DNA of 64,000 nt from Pseudomonas benzenivorans (GCF_033547155.1 NZ_CP137892.1:1054001-1118000), one strand, 5' to 3'. Shown: positions 48,073 to 57,761, counted from the first letter of the stretch. Numbers and translations are program-made. Notes: generated from the letters alone by a model not told the origin.

Positions 48073-48999
48073 ATGGAACGGACACGTTTTCATACCCGCC
48101 AGACGACCTTTCGCCAGCTGGAGGTATTCCGTGCGGTGGCCGAGCGACTCAGCGTCACCGAGGCGGCCCATGCCCTGCATCTCGCGCAGCCTTCGGTATC
48201 GACGCAACTCGGCAAGCTGGAGCTGGCCTTGGGTATGGCCCTGTTCGAGCGGATCGGCAAGCGCCTGTTTCTGACCAATGCCGGGCGCGAGGTCTTGCAA
48301 GGCACCCGTGAGTTGTTCGCCGCTCTTGACCGCCTGGACATGCGCCTCGGCCAACTGCGCGGCCTGACCGCCGGGCAGCTGTGCCTGGGGGCGGTGACCA
48401 CGGCCAAGTATCTGGTGCCCCGCCTGCTGGGCCCCTTCTGCAAGACCTACCCCGATGTCGAGGTGCAGTTCAACATCGCCAACCGTTCCGAGGTGATTCG
48501 TCGTCTGCAGGCCAATCTCGACGACCTCTATGTGTTCAGCCAGCCGCCCGAGCAGCCGGATATCCTCTCGATACCACTGGCAGACAACCCGCTGGTGGTT
48601 ATCGCGCCGGCGCGCCATCCGCTGGCCGCTCGCGCGCGGCTGAGCTGGGCAGACCTGGCCGATCAACCCTTTATCAGCCGTGAAGCCGGGTCGGGGACGC
48701 GCCGGGCGATAGAGCAACATTTCGCCCGTTTCGACTGGACGCTAAGAACCTATATGACGATCGAGAGCAATGAAGCGATCAAGGAGTCGGTCGCAGCCGG
48801 ACTGGGAATTGCCATCCTGTCGCGACACACCTTGGTTCACACCGCGCCTGGCAACCTGGTGGAGCTTGATGTGGAGCATTTCCCGATCGCCAACCGCTGG
48901 TACCTCGTGCATTGGCGCAGCAAGCCGCTGTCGCCGGTGGCCGATGCCTTCCTGCACTTCGTTGCCCAGGCCGAAGCATTGCTGAAAACCAATGCATAG
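48073..48999 (+). CDS. LysR-family transcriptional regulator
   Basis: 308 residues. Helix-turn-helix FRQLEVFRAVAERLSVTEAAHALHLAQPSVSTQLGKLELALG (13-54), then an effector domain (LCLGAVTTAKYLVPRLLGPFCKTYPDVEV) like those of the CbbR/CysB-like group. No divergent metabolic operon is next to it, so its target is unknown. The small gene at 49074 follows it by 74 bases. Confidence 0.9.
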   Translation: MERTRFHTRQTTFRQLEVFRAVAERLSVTEAAHALHLAQPSVSTQLGKLELALGMALFERIGKRLFLTNAGREVLQGTRELFAALDRLDMRLGQLRGLTAGQLCLGAVTTAKYLVPRLLGPFCKTYPDVEVQFNIANRSEVIRRLQANLDDLYVFSQPPEQPDILSIPLADNPLVVIAPARHPLAARARLSWADLADQPFISREAGSGTRRAIEQHFARFDWTLRTYMTIESNEAIKESVAAGLGIAILSRHTLVHTAPGNLVELDVEHFPIANRWYLVHWRSKPLSPVADAFLHFVAQAEALLKTNA

Positions 49000-49073
49000 G
49001 GGTTAGAAAAACGATTGGATCGATATGGATGGGGCGGCTAGGTTGGACGCGAATCCACTTGGAGCCGAACACC

Positions 49074-49373
49074 ATGAAGACCGTGCATAAATACGTGATT
49101 CCATTCGACAGCGATGGCCTGCAACTCGACCTTGCGCAGGGTTACCAGGTGCTCAAATCCGAGTACATGCCGATCGGCAAGGCCGTCTGTTGCTGGATCG
49201 AGGTGCCGACGGCGCCCTGCATCCCGAAGTCCCGGGTTCATCTGCGCCTGTTCCTGAGTGGTGATGGCATCCCGCAGCGCTATCACTATGTGGATACCGC
49301 GCTGAACCCCCTGGAGCCCGAAGCCTGGCACCTCTACCTCGCCGAGCAGGAGACCGCCCTGGAGGTGGCCTGA
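49074..49373 (+). CDS. small conserved protein, DUF7352-like
   Basis: 99 residues: KTVHKYVIPFDSDGLQLDLAQGYQVLKSEYM at the start, then CCWIEVPTAP and a beta-strand region. The opening resembles the DUF7352 type, which I assign weakly. I take the ATG at 49074; upstream of it the frame runs through the end of the LysR gene. TTGGAG lies about 11 bases before the ATG. Confidence 0.65.
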   Translation: MKTVHKYVIPFDSDGLQLDLAQGYQVLKSEYMPIGKAVCCWIEVPTAPCIPKSRVHLRLFLSGDGIPQRYHYVDTALNPLEPEAWHLYLAEQETALEVA

Positions 49374-49409
49374 GCGGGTGTGTTCGTGCAGGGGGCTGGC
49401 CCCGGCAGT

Positions 49410-49435
49410 GCTACCCCGGCAGTCGCCGGGGTAGC
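49410..49435. terminator. hairpin after DUF7352-like gene
   Basis: Perfect 11-bp stem GCTACCCCGGC (49410-49420)/GCCGGGGTAGC (49425-49435) with a 4-nt AGTC loop, 36 bases past the gene stop. It has no T-run, so it may be a weak or factor-dependent terminator. Confidence 0.55.
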
Positions 49436-49478
49436 CATCGCTGCGCATTGTCTCCTCATTCCATTATCACGAGCGCGG

Positions 49479-49519
49479 CCGCCGGCCATCGGCGCGGGCG
49501 AAGCGCCGATGGCCGGCGG
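49479..49519. repeat. 17-bp perfect hairpin upstream of the TerC-like gene
   Basis: The arms 49479-49495 and 49503-49519 (first bases CCGCCGGCCATCGGCGC) are exactly complementary, with a 7-nt loop. It lies about 140 bases before the TerC-like ATG and has no T-run. The role is unknown; it could be an mRNA 5'-leader structure or a processed mRNA end. Confidence 0.6.
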
Positions 49520-49658
49520 CAACACCCTGCAATACCTCGCCAGTTGAGCGTTTTTCGGGTTTTTTTAGGGTTTGCGGCGTGAAGCCGGGCCCCTCTGGCG
49601 GTTTGCACCGCGATGTCGGAATCACAGTCTGTACAACTTCGACTGACAGGAGGGGCTC

Positions 49659-50663
49659 ATGACCGCCCTAGAAACGTTTCTCTTCGCCGACTTCCTCGGC
49701 ACGGCCGCATGGTTGTGGCTGGTCTTCCTCACGGTAGTGGTATCGCTGCTGGCCTTTGACCTCGGTGTACTGCACCGCGACAACCGCGAAATCGGCGTGC
49801 GCGAGAGCCTGCTACTGTCCGCCGGCTACATCTGTGCCGGCCTGCTGTTCGGCCTATGGGTGTATTTCCAGAAGGGCGGCGATGCCAGCATGGACTACCT
49901 CACCGGTTTTCTCGTCGAGAAGTCGCTGTCGATGGACAACGTGTTCCTCATGGCGATGATCTTCAGCTTCCTGGCTATCCCCCGTCAGTACCAGCACAAG
50001 GTGCTGTTCTGGGGGATCTTGGGCGTGATCGTGCTGCGCGCCATCATGATCGGTCTGGGTGCCGCGCTCATCTATCAGTTCAGCTGGATTCTCTACTTCT
50101 TCGGTGCGTTCCTGGTCTTTACCGGGGTGAAGATGCTGTTCGCCAAGTTGGACGCTCACCCCAACCTGGAAGGCAACCTGCTGGTCAGGTTCCTGCGCAA
50201 GCACCTGCGGGTCACCGACCGCCTGCATGAGCACCGTTTCTTCGTCCGCCAGCCAGACGCCAGTGGCAAGTCCGTGCTGTGGGTGACGCCGCTGTTCCTG
50301 GCACTGATCCTGATCGAGTGCGCCGATCTGGTGTTCGCGGTGGACAGCGTGCCGGCGATCTTCGCCATCACCCAGGATCCGTTCATCGTCTATACCTCGA
50401 ACATCTTTGCCGTGCTCGGCCTGCGCGCCCTGTACTTCGCCCTGGCGGCGCTGATCCATCGATTCGCCTACCTGAAGTACGCCCTGGCGCTGGTCCTGGT
50501 GTTTATCGGCGCGAAGATCTTCCTGGTCGGCATCATCGGAAAGATTCCGCCGGCGATATCTCTGAGCGTCACCCTCGGCCTGCTGGTCGGCGGCGTGCTG
50601 CTGTCGCTGTACAAGACCCGCGGCCAACCGCAGCCCGGCGGCGAGGGAAAAATCGCCAGCTGA
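49659..50663 (+). CDS. TerC/Alx family membrane protein
   Basis: 334 residues with about nine membrane segments. The family core is present: SLLAFDLGVLHRDNREIGVRESLLLSAGYICAGLLFG, DYLTGFLVEKSLSMDNVFLMAMIFSFLAIP, and ILIECADLVFAVDSVPAIFAITQDPFIVYTSNIFAVLGLRALYFAL, with the conserved acidic residues that suit metal handling. E. coli Alx is a manganese-linked, riboswitch-controlled member. I looked for the yybP-ykoY (manganese) riboswitch in the 285 bases upstream and did not find its GGGGAGUAG core. GGAGGGG precedes the ATG. Confidence 0.92.
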   Translation: MTALETFLFADFLGTAAWLWLVFLTVVVSLLAFDLGVLHRDNREIGVRESLLLSAGYICAGLLFGLWVYFQKGGDASMDYLTGFLVEKSLSMDNVFLMAMIFSFLAIPRQYQHKVLFWGILGVIVLRAIMIGLGAALIYQFSWILYFFGAFLVFTGVKMLFAKLDAHPNLEGNLLVRFLRKHLRVTDRLHEHRFFVRQPDASGKSVLWVTPLFLALILIECADLVFAVDSVPAIFAITQDPFIVYTSNIFAVLGLRALYFALAALIHRFAYLKYALALVLVFIGAKIFLVGIIGKIPPAISLSVTLGLLVGGVLLSLYKTRGQPQPGGEGKIAS

Positions 50664-50815
50664 CTCGCTGGGGCGGCACGCATCGGCTGAACAAGATTGC
50701 GGCCCTCGAGTCGAGAGAGCCAGGGCTGCGCACAGCCACCCGGGCGTAATCCGGCCGGCCGGTTTGGCAGGCCACGGCGGGATTGACGCTGGTTCGGTGC
50801 CAATCCCGCCTTTTG

Positions 50816-52531
50816 CTAGGGCTGGCCGCTGTTCAACGGCGGCGTACGCGGCGGGATCAAGCGCTTGCTGCCGATCGACTCGAACGCCGAGGCAAAGCGC
50901 AGCAGCGCCGAATCGTCATAGGCCCGACCGGCGAAGGTCAGCCCGACGGGCATGCCGATGTCCGCCATGACGCCCATCGGCACGGTGACCGTCGGAACGC
51001 CCAGGTGGCGGATGGCGAGGTTGCCGTTGGCGACCCAGACGCCGTTGCTCCAGGCGATGTCCGCGGACTGTGGGTCGACGTCGGCGTTCGCCGGCCCGAC
51101 GTCGGCGACGGTGGGGAAGATCACCGCATCGAGCCCCAGCCGCGCCATCCAGTCCTCGAGGTCGATGCGACGGGTCTGCTCCAGCCCGCGCAGGCCGTCG
51201 GGCAGCGTGGCGATCTGGTCCCAGGGGGTGATGCCGCGCTCGGCCATGCGCACGTATTCGTCCATGCCGGCGGCGAGGTCCCCCTCGCGGTTCGGCAGGG
51301 TGCCCGGGTCATGGGGGAAGATCTGCGGTCCGTCCACGTCGACCAGGCGATTCAGCTTGGGATCGCCGTTGGCCTGCAGGAAATCATCGAAGGCCCAGGC
51401 CGTCAGGTCCCACAGCTCATGATGCAGGAACTCCTTGGACACCAGGCCGCGGGTGAACACGGTCGGCGCGCCCGGGCGATCGCCCTCGCAGTTGGAGACC
51501 AGCGGGAAGTCGACCTCGACCACCTCGGCGCCGGCGCCTTCGAGTGCCCGGCGAGCCGCTTGCCATAGCTCGATCACCGAGGGGCGGGTGTGGATTCGCT
51601 GCCCCGTCGGGCCGCCGATACCCGGCGCCTCGGCCGTGCCGGCTTCGGGGTCGGCGTTGATGTACATGCGCGGCACGCCGAAGCGCTTGCCGGCCAGTGC
51701 CTCGGCATTCGCCGCAAGCCCGGCATAGTCGGCGGGACGCACCGAGGCCACGCTGGGAATGGGCACCCAGGGTTGCATCCGCCACAGGTCGCCCCGGGTG
51801 TCGGGGTCCTCCGCCACCACCACGTCGAGCACCTCGAGCAGGTCCGCCATGGTTCTGGCGAACGGCACGACCACGTCCATCGTCGGGGTCAAGGGCCAGT
51901 TGCCGCGTACCGAGATCACCCCGCGCGACGGCGTATAGGCACACAGGCCGTTGTTCGAGGCCGGGCCCCGTCCGCTCGACCAGGTTTCCTCGGCGAGGCC
52001 GAATGCCGCGAAGCTGGCCGCGGTGGCGGTACCCGCGCCGTTGGAGGAGCCTGAGGCGAAGGGGGCGGTGAGGTAGTCGGCGTTGTACGGGCTCTCCGCC
52101 CGGCCGTATACCCCGCGCTGCATGCCGCCGTTGGCCATGGGCGGCATATTGGTCTTGCCCAGGCAGATCGCCCCGGCCGCGCGCAGCCGTTCCACCGTGA
52201 AGGCATCGCGGTAGGCGATCAGCTTGGCGAACGCGGGACTGCCGGAGGCGGCCGTGAGCCCCTTGACCAGGTAGCTGTCCTTGGCCGTATAGGGGATGCC
52301 ATCGAGCGTGCCGAGGGTGGCGCCTCTGGCCCGACGGGCATCGGAATCCTGGGCCTCCTTGAGGGCATCGGGGTTGCGTACCACGACCGCGTTGAGGGCG
52401 GTGGGCGTGTCCGGGCCGTCGTAGGCGTCGATCCGGGCGAGATAGGCCTGGACCAGCTCGACCGCTGTCGTCTGTCCCGATTCGAGCGCAGCGCGCAGTT
52501 CGGCAATGGAAACCTCGGTGACCTCGATCAT
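50816..52531 (-). CDS. amidase-signature family hydrolase
   Basis: 571 residues. The amidase-signature triad can be placed: Lys84 (YTAKDS), Ser162 or 163 (ASGSSNGAG) and nucleophile Ser186, here in ETWSSGRGPASN. The usual GGS-type stretch around the nucleophile is changed to W-S-S-G, and the cis-Ser region is GSSNGAG rather than GGSSGGS. The tail is normal in length for the family. It hydrolyses an amide of unknown identity. It is divergent from the Zur-box-controlled receptor gene across about 640 bases. Confidence 0.85.
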   Translation of the reverse strand: MIEVTEVSIAELRAALESGQTTAVELVQAYLARIDAYDGPDTPTALNAVVVRNPDALKEAQDSDARRARGATLGTLDGIPYTAKDSYLVKGLTAASGSPAFAKLIAYRDAFTVERLRAAGAICLGKTNMPPMANGGMQRGVYGRAESPYNADYLTAPFASGSSNGAGTATAASFAAFGLAEETWSSGRGPASNNGLCAYTPSRGVISVRGNWPLTPTMDVVVPFARTMADLLEVLDVVVAEDPDTRGDLWRMQPWVPIPSVASVRPADYAGLAANAEALAGKRFGVPRMYINADPEAGTAEAPGIGGPTGQRIHTRPSVIELWQAARRALEGAGAEVVEVDFPLVSNCEGDRPGAPTVFTRGLVSKEFLHHELWDLTAWAFDDFLQANGDPKLNRLVDVDGPQIFPHDPGTLPNREGDLAAGMDEYVRMAERGITPWDQIATLPDGLRGLEQTRRIDLEDWMARLGLDAVIFPTVADVGPANADVDPQSADIAWSNGVWVANGNLAIRHLGVPTVTVPMGVMADIGMPVGLTFAGRAYDDSALLRFASAFESIGSKRLIPPRTPPLNSGQP

Positions 52532-53174
52532 GCCGTCACCGCCGGCGGCCGATGGGAGGCGTGGTGAAAGATTCCTTCACAGAGGCTCTTGGACTCGGGG
52601 ATATCGCTTTGCTCAAGGTGGCTTCTCATATCGGTCCTCGTTGCGCTGCATGACGCGACAGGGGCTGGACTTGCATCTGGGCTGGCGAAGCGCCAGAGCC
52701 ATCTATCTGGCACCAGACCAGGAGTAGGGGTATCAGTGTAACGGTTCCCCCGCCGTCAGCGGCTTATGAGGGAAAGTGAATGCACCAGGCGGGGCGCCCC
52801 GATGCAGGCACGATCAGCCCGGCGGCCAGGCTTTGCGGCGCATTGTCGTCTTGAGATCTCCGACCGTAGTGGGCAAATGACATGGCACACGGGTCCAAGG
52901 GTTCCTATGAAAAACTCGCCCCTGCTCCCGTTTCGCGCACTCTGCGCCAACCCAGGCAGGCATGAACTGGTACTGTGTCGATCACAAAGTAAATGTTACG
53001 ATATAACATAAATTATTGGGTGACGATGCTGGGTCTCCTCAGCGGCAAGCAGCACTGGTGTTTTGCGCAACTCCAACTCCATCGCTCGATCACATCTTAG
53101 TCCGGAACAACAACACTCTTTGCCCGCCTGAAACCAATCGAAACCCTCAAGAAACCGAAACACTAGGAACAATC
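52532..53174. other. intergenic region between amidase and TonB-receptor genes
   Basis: About 640 bases with no convincing gene. It must hold the amidase promoter and, at its right end, the receptor promoter with the Zur-like site (52993-53009). The region is GC-rich up to about 52960, then AT-rich over the operator. Confidence 0.55.
52993..53009. promoter_or_regulatory. Zur-box-like operator
   Basis: Perfect inverted repeat ATGTTA (52993-52998), 5-base spacer CGATA, TAACAT (53004-53009). Its core TGTTA-N5-TAACA fits the Pseudomonas Zur consensus (TGTTATA-W-TATAACA) in both half-sites and spacing. It overlaps a plausible promoter about 165 bases before the receptor ATG at 53175. Confidence 0.7.
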
Positions 53175-55226
53175 ATGAAAGCCACATCGGCCTCCCTCGC
53201 TGTAGTGTCAGCGCTGACCACTGCTGACCTATACGCTGCCCCCTCCGGCAACTCCACCATCTCGCTAGGCGAGGTGTACGTCACAGCCGGGCGCAGCGGC
53301 GCGCTGCGCACCGACAGCATCCTGACCTCGGTCGACATCCTGGGCAGCGACAAGATCGAAGATAAGCAGGTGATGAACAGCTGGGAGTTGCTGGGGCAGA
53401 TGCCTGGCATCCAGCTGACCGAGACGCGGATGGGCGCCGAGTCCGGTAAGGCCACCTTCCGCGCCTTCAACGGCGAGGGCTATATCAACGGCATCAAGAC
53501 TCTGATCGACGGCATCCCGAGCAACGTCAACAGCGGCAACCAGCGCTTCATCGACATGATTTTCCCGCTGGAGATCGACTATATCGAGGTGGTGCGCGGC
53601 ACCAACGACCCGCGCTATGGCCTGCACAACATCGGCGGCAACATCAACTTCGCCACCCGCCAGGGCGGCAACTACACCGATGGCCGCCTGACTTACGGCA
53701 GCTTCGACACGCGCGAGTTGCAATTGGCCGTAGGCCATGAGCAAGGCCTGTTCGCGCAGAACTATTTCCTGGCCAAGCAGGACTCCGATGGCTTTCGCGA
53801 TCACAGCCAGTCCAACAAGTATTCGCTGGGCGGCAAGTGGTTCGTGACGGCTCCTTCCGAGACGATGAAAGTCGGCCTGGTCGCCCGTCTCTATCATCAC
53901 CAGGCCGAGGAGCCGGGCTTTCTCACCGCGCAGGAACTGGCCGCCAGCCGTACCCAGTCGCCGGCGAAGAATGCCAACGATGGCGACGACCGCGACATGA
54001 AGCACCTCGGCGTACACGCCGACTTCCAGCTCAGCGACGACCTGAGCCTGAGCAACAAGCTGTACTTCAACAGCTACGACGACGACCGCACCATCACCTT
54101 CACCAGCCTCCCGGTCGGCAACGCGCCGCGCCAGCGCCGCCAGTGGCAGGAACGCCAGACCGGCGTGCTGAGCAACCTCACCTGGCGCGCGCATGACATG
54201 CTCACCCTCGACGGTGGCCTCAACTACGAGCAGCAGCACAACGAGTACCGGCGCTTTCGCTACAATTTCGGCATCCCCACCGACTTCGACGCCACCCCGG
54301 CGCGCACGCAGAACGACGACAACTACACCCTGTACAACACCGGTGCCTATGCCCAGGCGATCATCCAGCCCATCGAGTCGCTGAAGATCATCCCGGCCAT
54401 GCGGGTGGACAAGTTCTCCGGGAACACCGAGCTGCCGAACGAGGTGAGGGCCGAGCTGCAGGACTACGGCTGGATCGAGCAGCCCAAGCTGAGCCTGGTG
54501 TACAGCGTCACGCCGGACGTCAACGTCTATGCCAACTGGGGGCGTTCCTTCCAGATTCTCACAGGCTCCACCGCGCCGGCCTACCTCACGGCCGGCCAGG
54601 CGGCCTTCAGTCCGTCGATCAACACCGGCAAGGAGCTGGGCGTGAAATTCAAGCTCTTCAGCGGCGCCGAGGCGCGTTTCGCCGTCTGGCAGCAGGACGC
54701 CACCGACGAAGTGGCCAACATGCCCAGCACCGGCACCACCGTCGGCCTCGGCGAGACCAGGAGACGCGGTATCGACATGCAGCTCACCGCACAGCTGGAC
54801 GAGCAGTGGACGGTATGGGCCTCGCACGCCGTTCAGGAGGCCAAGGTGGTCAGCGCCTTCACCTCTGGCGGCCAGTCGCTGGCCGGTAAGGAGGTGTTTC
54901 ACACCCCGCGCTACATCAGCAACGTCGGCGCCGACTATCAGTTCAACCATGCCTGGCGCTTCGGCGTCCAGGGCCGCGCGCAAGGCGACTACTACATCGA
55001 CTCGCTGAACGAGCAGGGCAAGTACGGCGGCTACGCCGTGCTGGACGCCAACGTGCGCTACCAGCTTTCCGCCACCACCAGCCTCGACCTGCAACTGAAG
55101 AATCTGACGAATCGCGAGTACGAGTACGTATGGTTCGACAACTTCTTCTGGGGCGGCGACGACCAGCCCATGTTCTCGCCAGCGCCTGGCCGTTCGGCGT
55201 ACGTGTCTGTCGATATGAAGTTGTAG
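53175..55226 (+). CDS. TonB-dependent outer-membrane receptor
   Basis: 683 residues. A signal-like N terminus (MKATSASLAVVSALTTADLYAAPSG) precedes the plug domain (EVYVTAGRSG...GIQLTETRMG, about 35-150, with IDYIEVVRGTNDPRYGLHNIGGNINFATR). A 22-strand barrel follows and ends in the aromatic YVSVDMKL. The Zur-like box upstream suggests the receptor takes up a zinc complex or zincophore, or is otherwise zinc-starvation induced; the receptor class itself does not prove zinc. I use the ATG at 53175, because the frame to 53016 is not signal-like. No TonB/ExbB or zincophore genes are adjacent. Confidence 0.9.
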   Translation: MKATSASLAVVSALTTADLYAAPSGNSTISLGEVYVTAGRSGALRTDSILTSVDILGSDKIEDKQVMNSWELLGQMPGIQLTETRMGAESGKATFRAFNGEGYINGIKTLIDGIPSNVNSGNQRFIDMIFPLEIDYIEVVRGTNDPRYGLHNIGGNINFATRQGGNYTDGRLTYGSFDTRELQLAVGHEQGLFAQNYFLAKQDSDGFRDHSQSNKYSLGGKWFVTAPSETMKVGLVARLYHHQAEEPGFLTAQELAASRTQSPAKNANDGDDRDMKHLGVHADFQLSDDLSLSNKLYFNSYDDDRTITFTSLPVGNAPRQRRQWQERQTGVLSNLTWRAHDMLTLDGGLNYEQQHNEYRRFRYNFGIPTDFDATPARTQNDDNYTLYNTGAYAQAIIQPIESLKIIPAMRVDKFSGNTELPNEVRAELQDYGWIEQPKLSLVYSVTPDVNVYANWGRSFQILTGSTAPAYLTAGQAAFSPSINTGKELGVKFKLFSGAEARFAVWQQDATDEVANMPSTGTTVGLGETRRRGIDMQLTAQLDEQWTVWASHAVQEAKVVSAFTSGGQSLAGKEVFHTPRYISNVGADYQFNHAWRFGVQGRAQGDYYIDSLNEQGKYGGYAVLDANVRYQLSATTSLDLQLKNLTNREYEYVWFDNFFWGGDDQPMFSPAPGRSAYVSVDMKL

Positions 55227-55476
55227 ACCTAGTGGGGGATATAACGAGTAGCCAGGGGGCCGCTGGCGGGACCGATCCCTAGGGCGTGCGCGCGAAGCAG
55301 TCCACAGACGGATGTAGGAAGAACGCAGGTCCGGCATGGCCGGCTCTGCGGACTGTTCGCTACTTTAGGCGCCCCGGCACATCAGGCCCGTGAGGTTGAA
55401 GACCCGTTGGCTGTCCGCCGGCCACGGCGCGATGCCCCTCGCGCAGCTGCTGAGGCGCCGTCCCTGAGCAGCAGGT

Positions 55477-56289
55477 TCACGGCTGCGGTGCGAGGGACGG
55501 GTCTTCGGCTCTCGCCTCGGCCTCGGCGCGGTCCGCGACGGCGTCCTCCTCGTGCTCGGCGCGGCGCTTGACCAGGCTGCCGCAGAACACCCCGGCCTCG
55601 AACAGCAGCCACATCGGCACGGCCAGCAGGGTCTGGGAGAACACGTCCGGCGGGGTCAGTACCATACCCACGGCGAAGCAGCCGACGATGACGTAGGGAC
55701 GGCTCTTGCGCAGGGTGGCGACGTCGACCAGGCCGACCCAGATCAGCAGGAAGGTCGCCACCGGGATCTCGAAGGCCACGCCGAAGGCGAAGAACAGGGT
55801 CAGGACGAAGTCCAGGTACTGGCCGATGTCGGTCATCATCGCCACGCCTTCGGGGGTGACGCTGGCGAAGAAGCCGAACATGATCGGGAACACCACGAAA
55901 TAGGCGAAGGCCATGCCGCCGTAGAACAGCAGGATGCTGGAAACCAGCAGCGGCACGGCGATGCGCTTCTCGTGCTGGTACAGGCCCGGTGCGATGAAGC
56001 TCCAGATCTGCTGCAGGATGATCGGCATCGACAGGAACAGGGCGGCCATCAGGGTCAGCTTGAACGGGGTCAGGAAGGGCGAGGCGACCCCGGTGGCAAT
56101 CATGGTCGCGCCTGCGGGCAGGTAGGCGCGCAGCGGCGCGGCGACTAACGCGTAGATGTCCTGGGAGAAGTAGAACAGGCCGGCGAACAGCAGCAGCACG
56201 GCCACGACGCTGCGCAGCACGCGCTTGCGCAGCTCGGTCAGGTGCGAGACCAGGGGCATTTCCTGGTCGCTGTCCGGGAGTCGGTTCAT
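55477..56289 (-). CDS. tatC: Sec-independent translocase subunit TatC
   Basis: 270 residues with six membrane segments, matching Tat[57 protein letters not shown] and the C-terminal acidic tail. TatC recognises twin-arginine signals. The gene overlaps tatB by four bases. The tail, rich in Ala/Glu/Asp, is ordinary. Confidence 0.95.
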   Translation of the reverse strand: MNRLPDSDQEMPLVSHLTELRKRVLRSVVAVLLLFAGLFYFSQDIYALVAAPLRAYLPAGATMIATGVASPFLTPFKLTLMAALFLSMPIILQQIWSFIAPGLYQHEKRIAVPLLVSSILLFYGGMAFAYFVVFPIMFGFFASVTPEGVAMMTDIGQYLDFVLTLFFAFGVAFEIPVATFLLIWVGLVDVATLRKSRPYVIVGCFAVGMVLTPPDVFSQTLLAVPMWLLFEAGVFCGSLVKRRAEHEEDAVADRAEAEARAEDPSLAPQP

Positions 56290-56627
56290 GGGCGTTCGGT
56301 CTTGTCCTGACTAGTTGGTTCCGCAGCAGTGGGCGTGGTTTCGGCGCTGTTGCCGGTGTCCGAGGTCGGCATGGGCGCGAGGATGTCCTGCTTCATGGCC
56401 TTCATCTCGCGCTCGAGTTCGAGGATTTGCTCGCTATGCAGCTGACGGCGGATTTCGTCGGCGCCGATCTCGCGTTCCACCTCGGCCTGGATCGCGCTGA
56501 AGCTGCGTTTGAGCTGGCCGATCCACAGACCGGCCGTGCGCACGGCCCCGGGCAGGCGCTCGGGGCCGAGCACCAGCAGGGCGACCAGGCCGACCAGCAG
56601 CAGCTCGGCAAAACCTATATCGAACAT
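56286..56627 (-). CDS. tatB: Sec-independent translocase subunit TatB
   Basis: 113 residues: N-terminal membrane helix ([29 protein letters not shown]) and an amphipathic helix ([18 protein letters not shown]), then a variable tail. It is coupled to tatC (4-base overlap) and follows tatA closely. Confidence 0.93.
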   Translation of the reverse strand: MFDIGFAELLLVGLVALLVLGPERLPGAVRTAGLWIGQLKRSFSAIQAEVEREIGADEIRRQLHSEQILELEREMKAMKQDILAPMPTSDTGNSAETTPTAAEPTSQDKTERP

Positions 56628-56639
56628 GGCGCCTGGCCT

Positions 56640-56870
56640 TTAATACTTATTGCTCGGCTCTTCGACCTTGCGCGCCTGGGCATCAATGGTGTGGCCCTTG
56701 TGCTCATCCACCGCCGGCTTGTCATCATCGTTGCCCATGGATTTCTTGAAGCCCTTGATCGCATCGCCGAGGTCGGAGCCCAGGCCCTTGAGGCGCTTGG
56801 TGCCGAACAGCATGACCACGATCAACAGGATGATCAGGAGTTGCCAGATACTGATGCCGCCTATGCCCAT
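56640..56870 (-). CDS. tatA: Sec-independent translocase subunit TatA
   Basis: 76 residues: short membrane helix ([19 protein letters not shown]) and amphipathic helix ([22 protein letters not shown]), then a charged tail. It is the first tat gene and lies 37 bases downstream of the GNAT gene, on the same strand. Confidence 0.93.
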   Translation of the reverse strand: MGIGGISIWQLLIILLIVVMLFGTKRLKGLGSDLGDAIKGFKKSMGNDDDKPAVDEHKGHTIDAQARKVEEPSNKY

Positions 56871-56906
56871 GATGCGTACTCCATAGTGAAAGTTGGATTG
56901 TGCCGC

Positions 56907-57761
56907 TCAGCCAATGGCCTGGGTCACCAGAGCGAACTGCTGGACGCCGCCGACGGTCTGGGGCGGCGTGCCGCGGGCCATCTGCGCGACGCTGTCGACC
57001 TGTTGCAGGCCCACGGCGCTGAGCCACTCGCCGAGCCCGCTGTCGGCCTGGATATCCAGGCGCACGAAGGCCCCCGGAAGCTCGGCCAGCAACTCGGCGA
57101 TCAGGCTTCTGGCCTGCTCGGCGGTCTGCGCGACAATCGGGCCGATAACGTGGCCGCGGCCGAAGGCGCGTAGCATGGCGAAGGCGCACGACTGGCCGTC
57201 ACGCTCGAGGATCAGCGTCCGTTCGATCGCATCGTGCAGGTCGTCGAATACGCGGGTTCTGTCCAGGCCGCTGCCGGCCTTGGCCAGCTCCAGAAGCCGG
57301 GGCCAGTCGCCGGCTGCGGCGTTTCGCATGCGTTCGTCAGCCGCCAGGGCGGGGTGGGGCAGAGGCTGTACCTGCCCCTGGTGCTGGTTGATCCGGCCGA
57401 ATTCGACAAAGCCCTGGCTGGCATACAGCGGCACGCCGGCGAGGGTGGCGTTGAGCACCGCGGTCGCCGCGCCGCAGGCCTGCAGGGCCTGCTCCATCAG
57501 CCGGCGGCCGATGCCTTTGCCCTGATAGTCGTCGCTGACGATGACCAGGCCGATGGTGGCGTAGACGCCTTGCGGGCAGGCGAAGGCGGTGCCGATCAGC
57601 TGGCCGGCATCTTCCACCACGAAACCTTCGGCGACGCGTTGCAGCATGGCCCAGTCCTCCAGGCGATGCGGCCACTTCAGCTTCACCGACAAGGCATGGG
57701 CGGCCGGCACGTCGGCGGCTGTCATGGGGCGATAGGTATAGGGCGGGTTCGGGGCGGGCAT
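56907..57761 (-). CDS. GNAT acetyltransferase with a second acetyltransferase-like domain
   Basis: 284 residues. The N-terminal GNAT domain (about 10-125) has the acetyl-CoA loop VSDDYQGKGIGRRLMEQAL. A second region (about 140-280) with FAMLRAFGRGHVIGPIVAQTAEQARSLI resembles a second, degenerate acetyltransferase domain as in the YitI-like type. The substrate is unknown. I take the ATG at 57761; upstream of it the frame extends to 57857 without family sequence. It is immediately upstream of tatA. Confidence 0.85.
   Translation of the reverse strand: MPAPNPPYTYRPMTAADVPAAHALSVKLKWPHRLEDWAMLQRVAEGFVVEDAGQLIGTAFACPQGVYATIGLVIVSDDYQGKGIGRRLMEQALQACGAATAVLNATLAGVPLYASQGFVEFGRINQHQGQVQPLPHPALAADERMRNAAAGDWPRLLELAKAGSGLDRTRVFDDLHDAIERTLILERDGQSCAFAMLRAFGRGHVIGPIVAQTAEQARSLIAELLAELPGAFVRLDIQADSGLGEWLSAVGLQQVDSVAQMARGTPPQTVGGVQQFALVTQAIG

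Noticed and set aside
49374..49658. Possible yybP-ykoY manganese riboswitch ahead of the TerC/Alx-like gene
   Set aside because: The characteristic GGGGAGUAG and paired loop sequences were not found; only simple hairpins are present.
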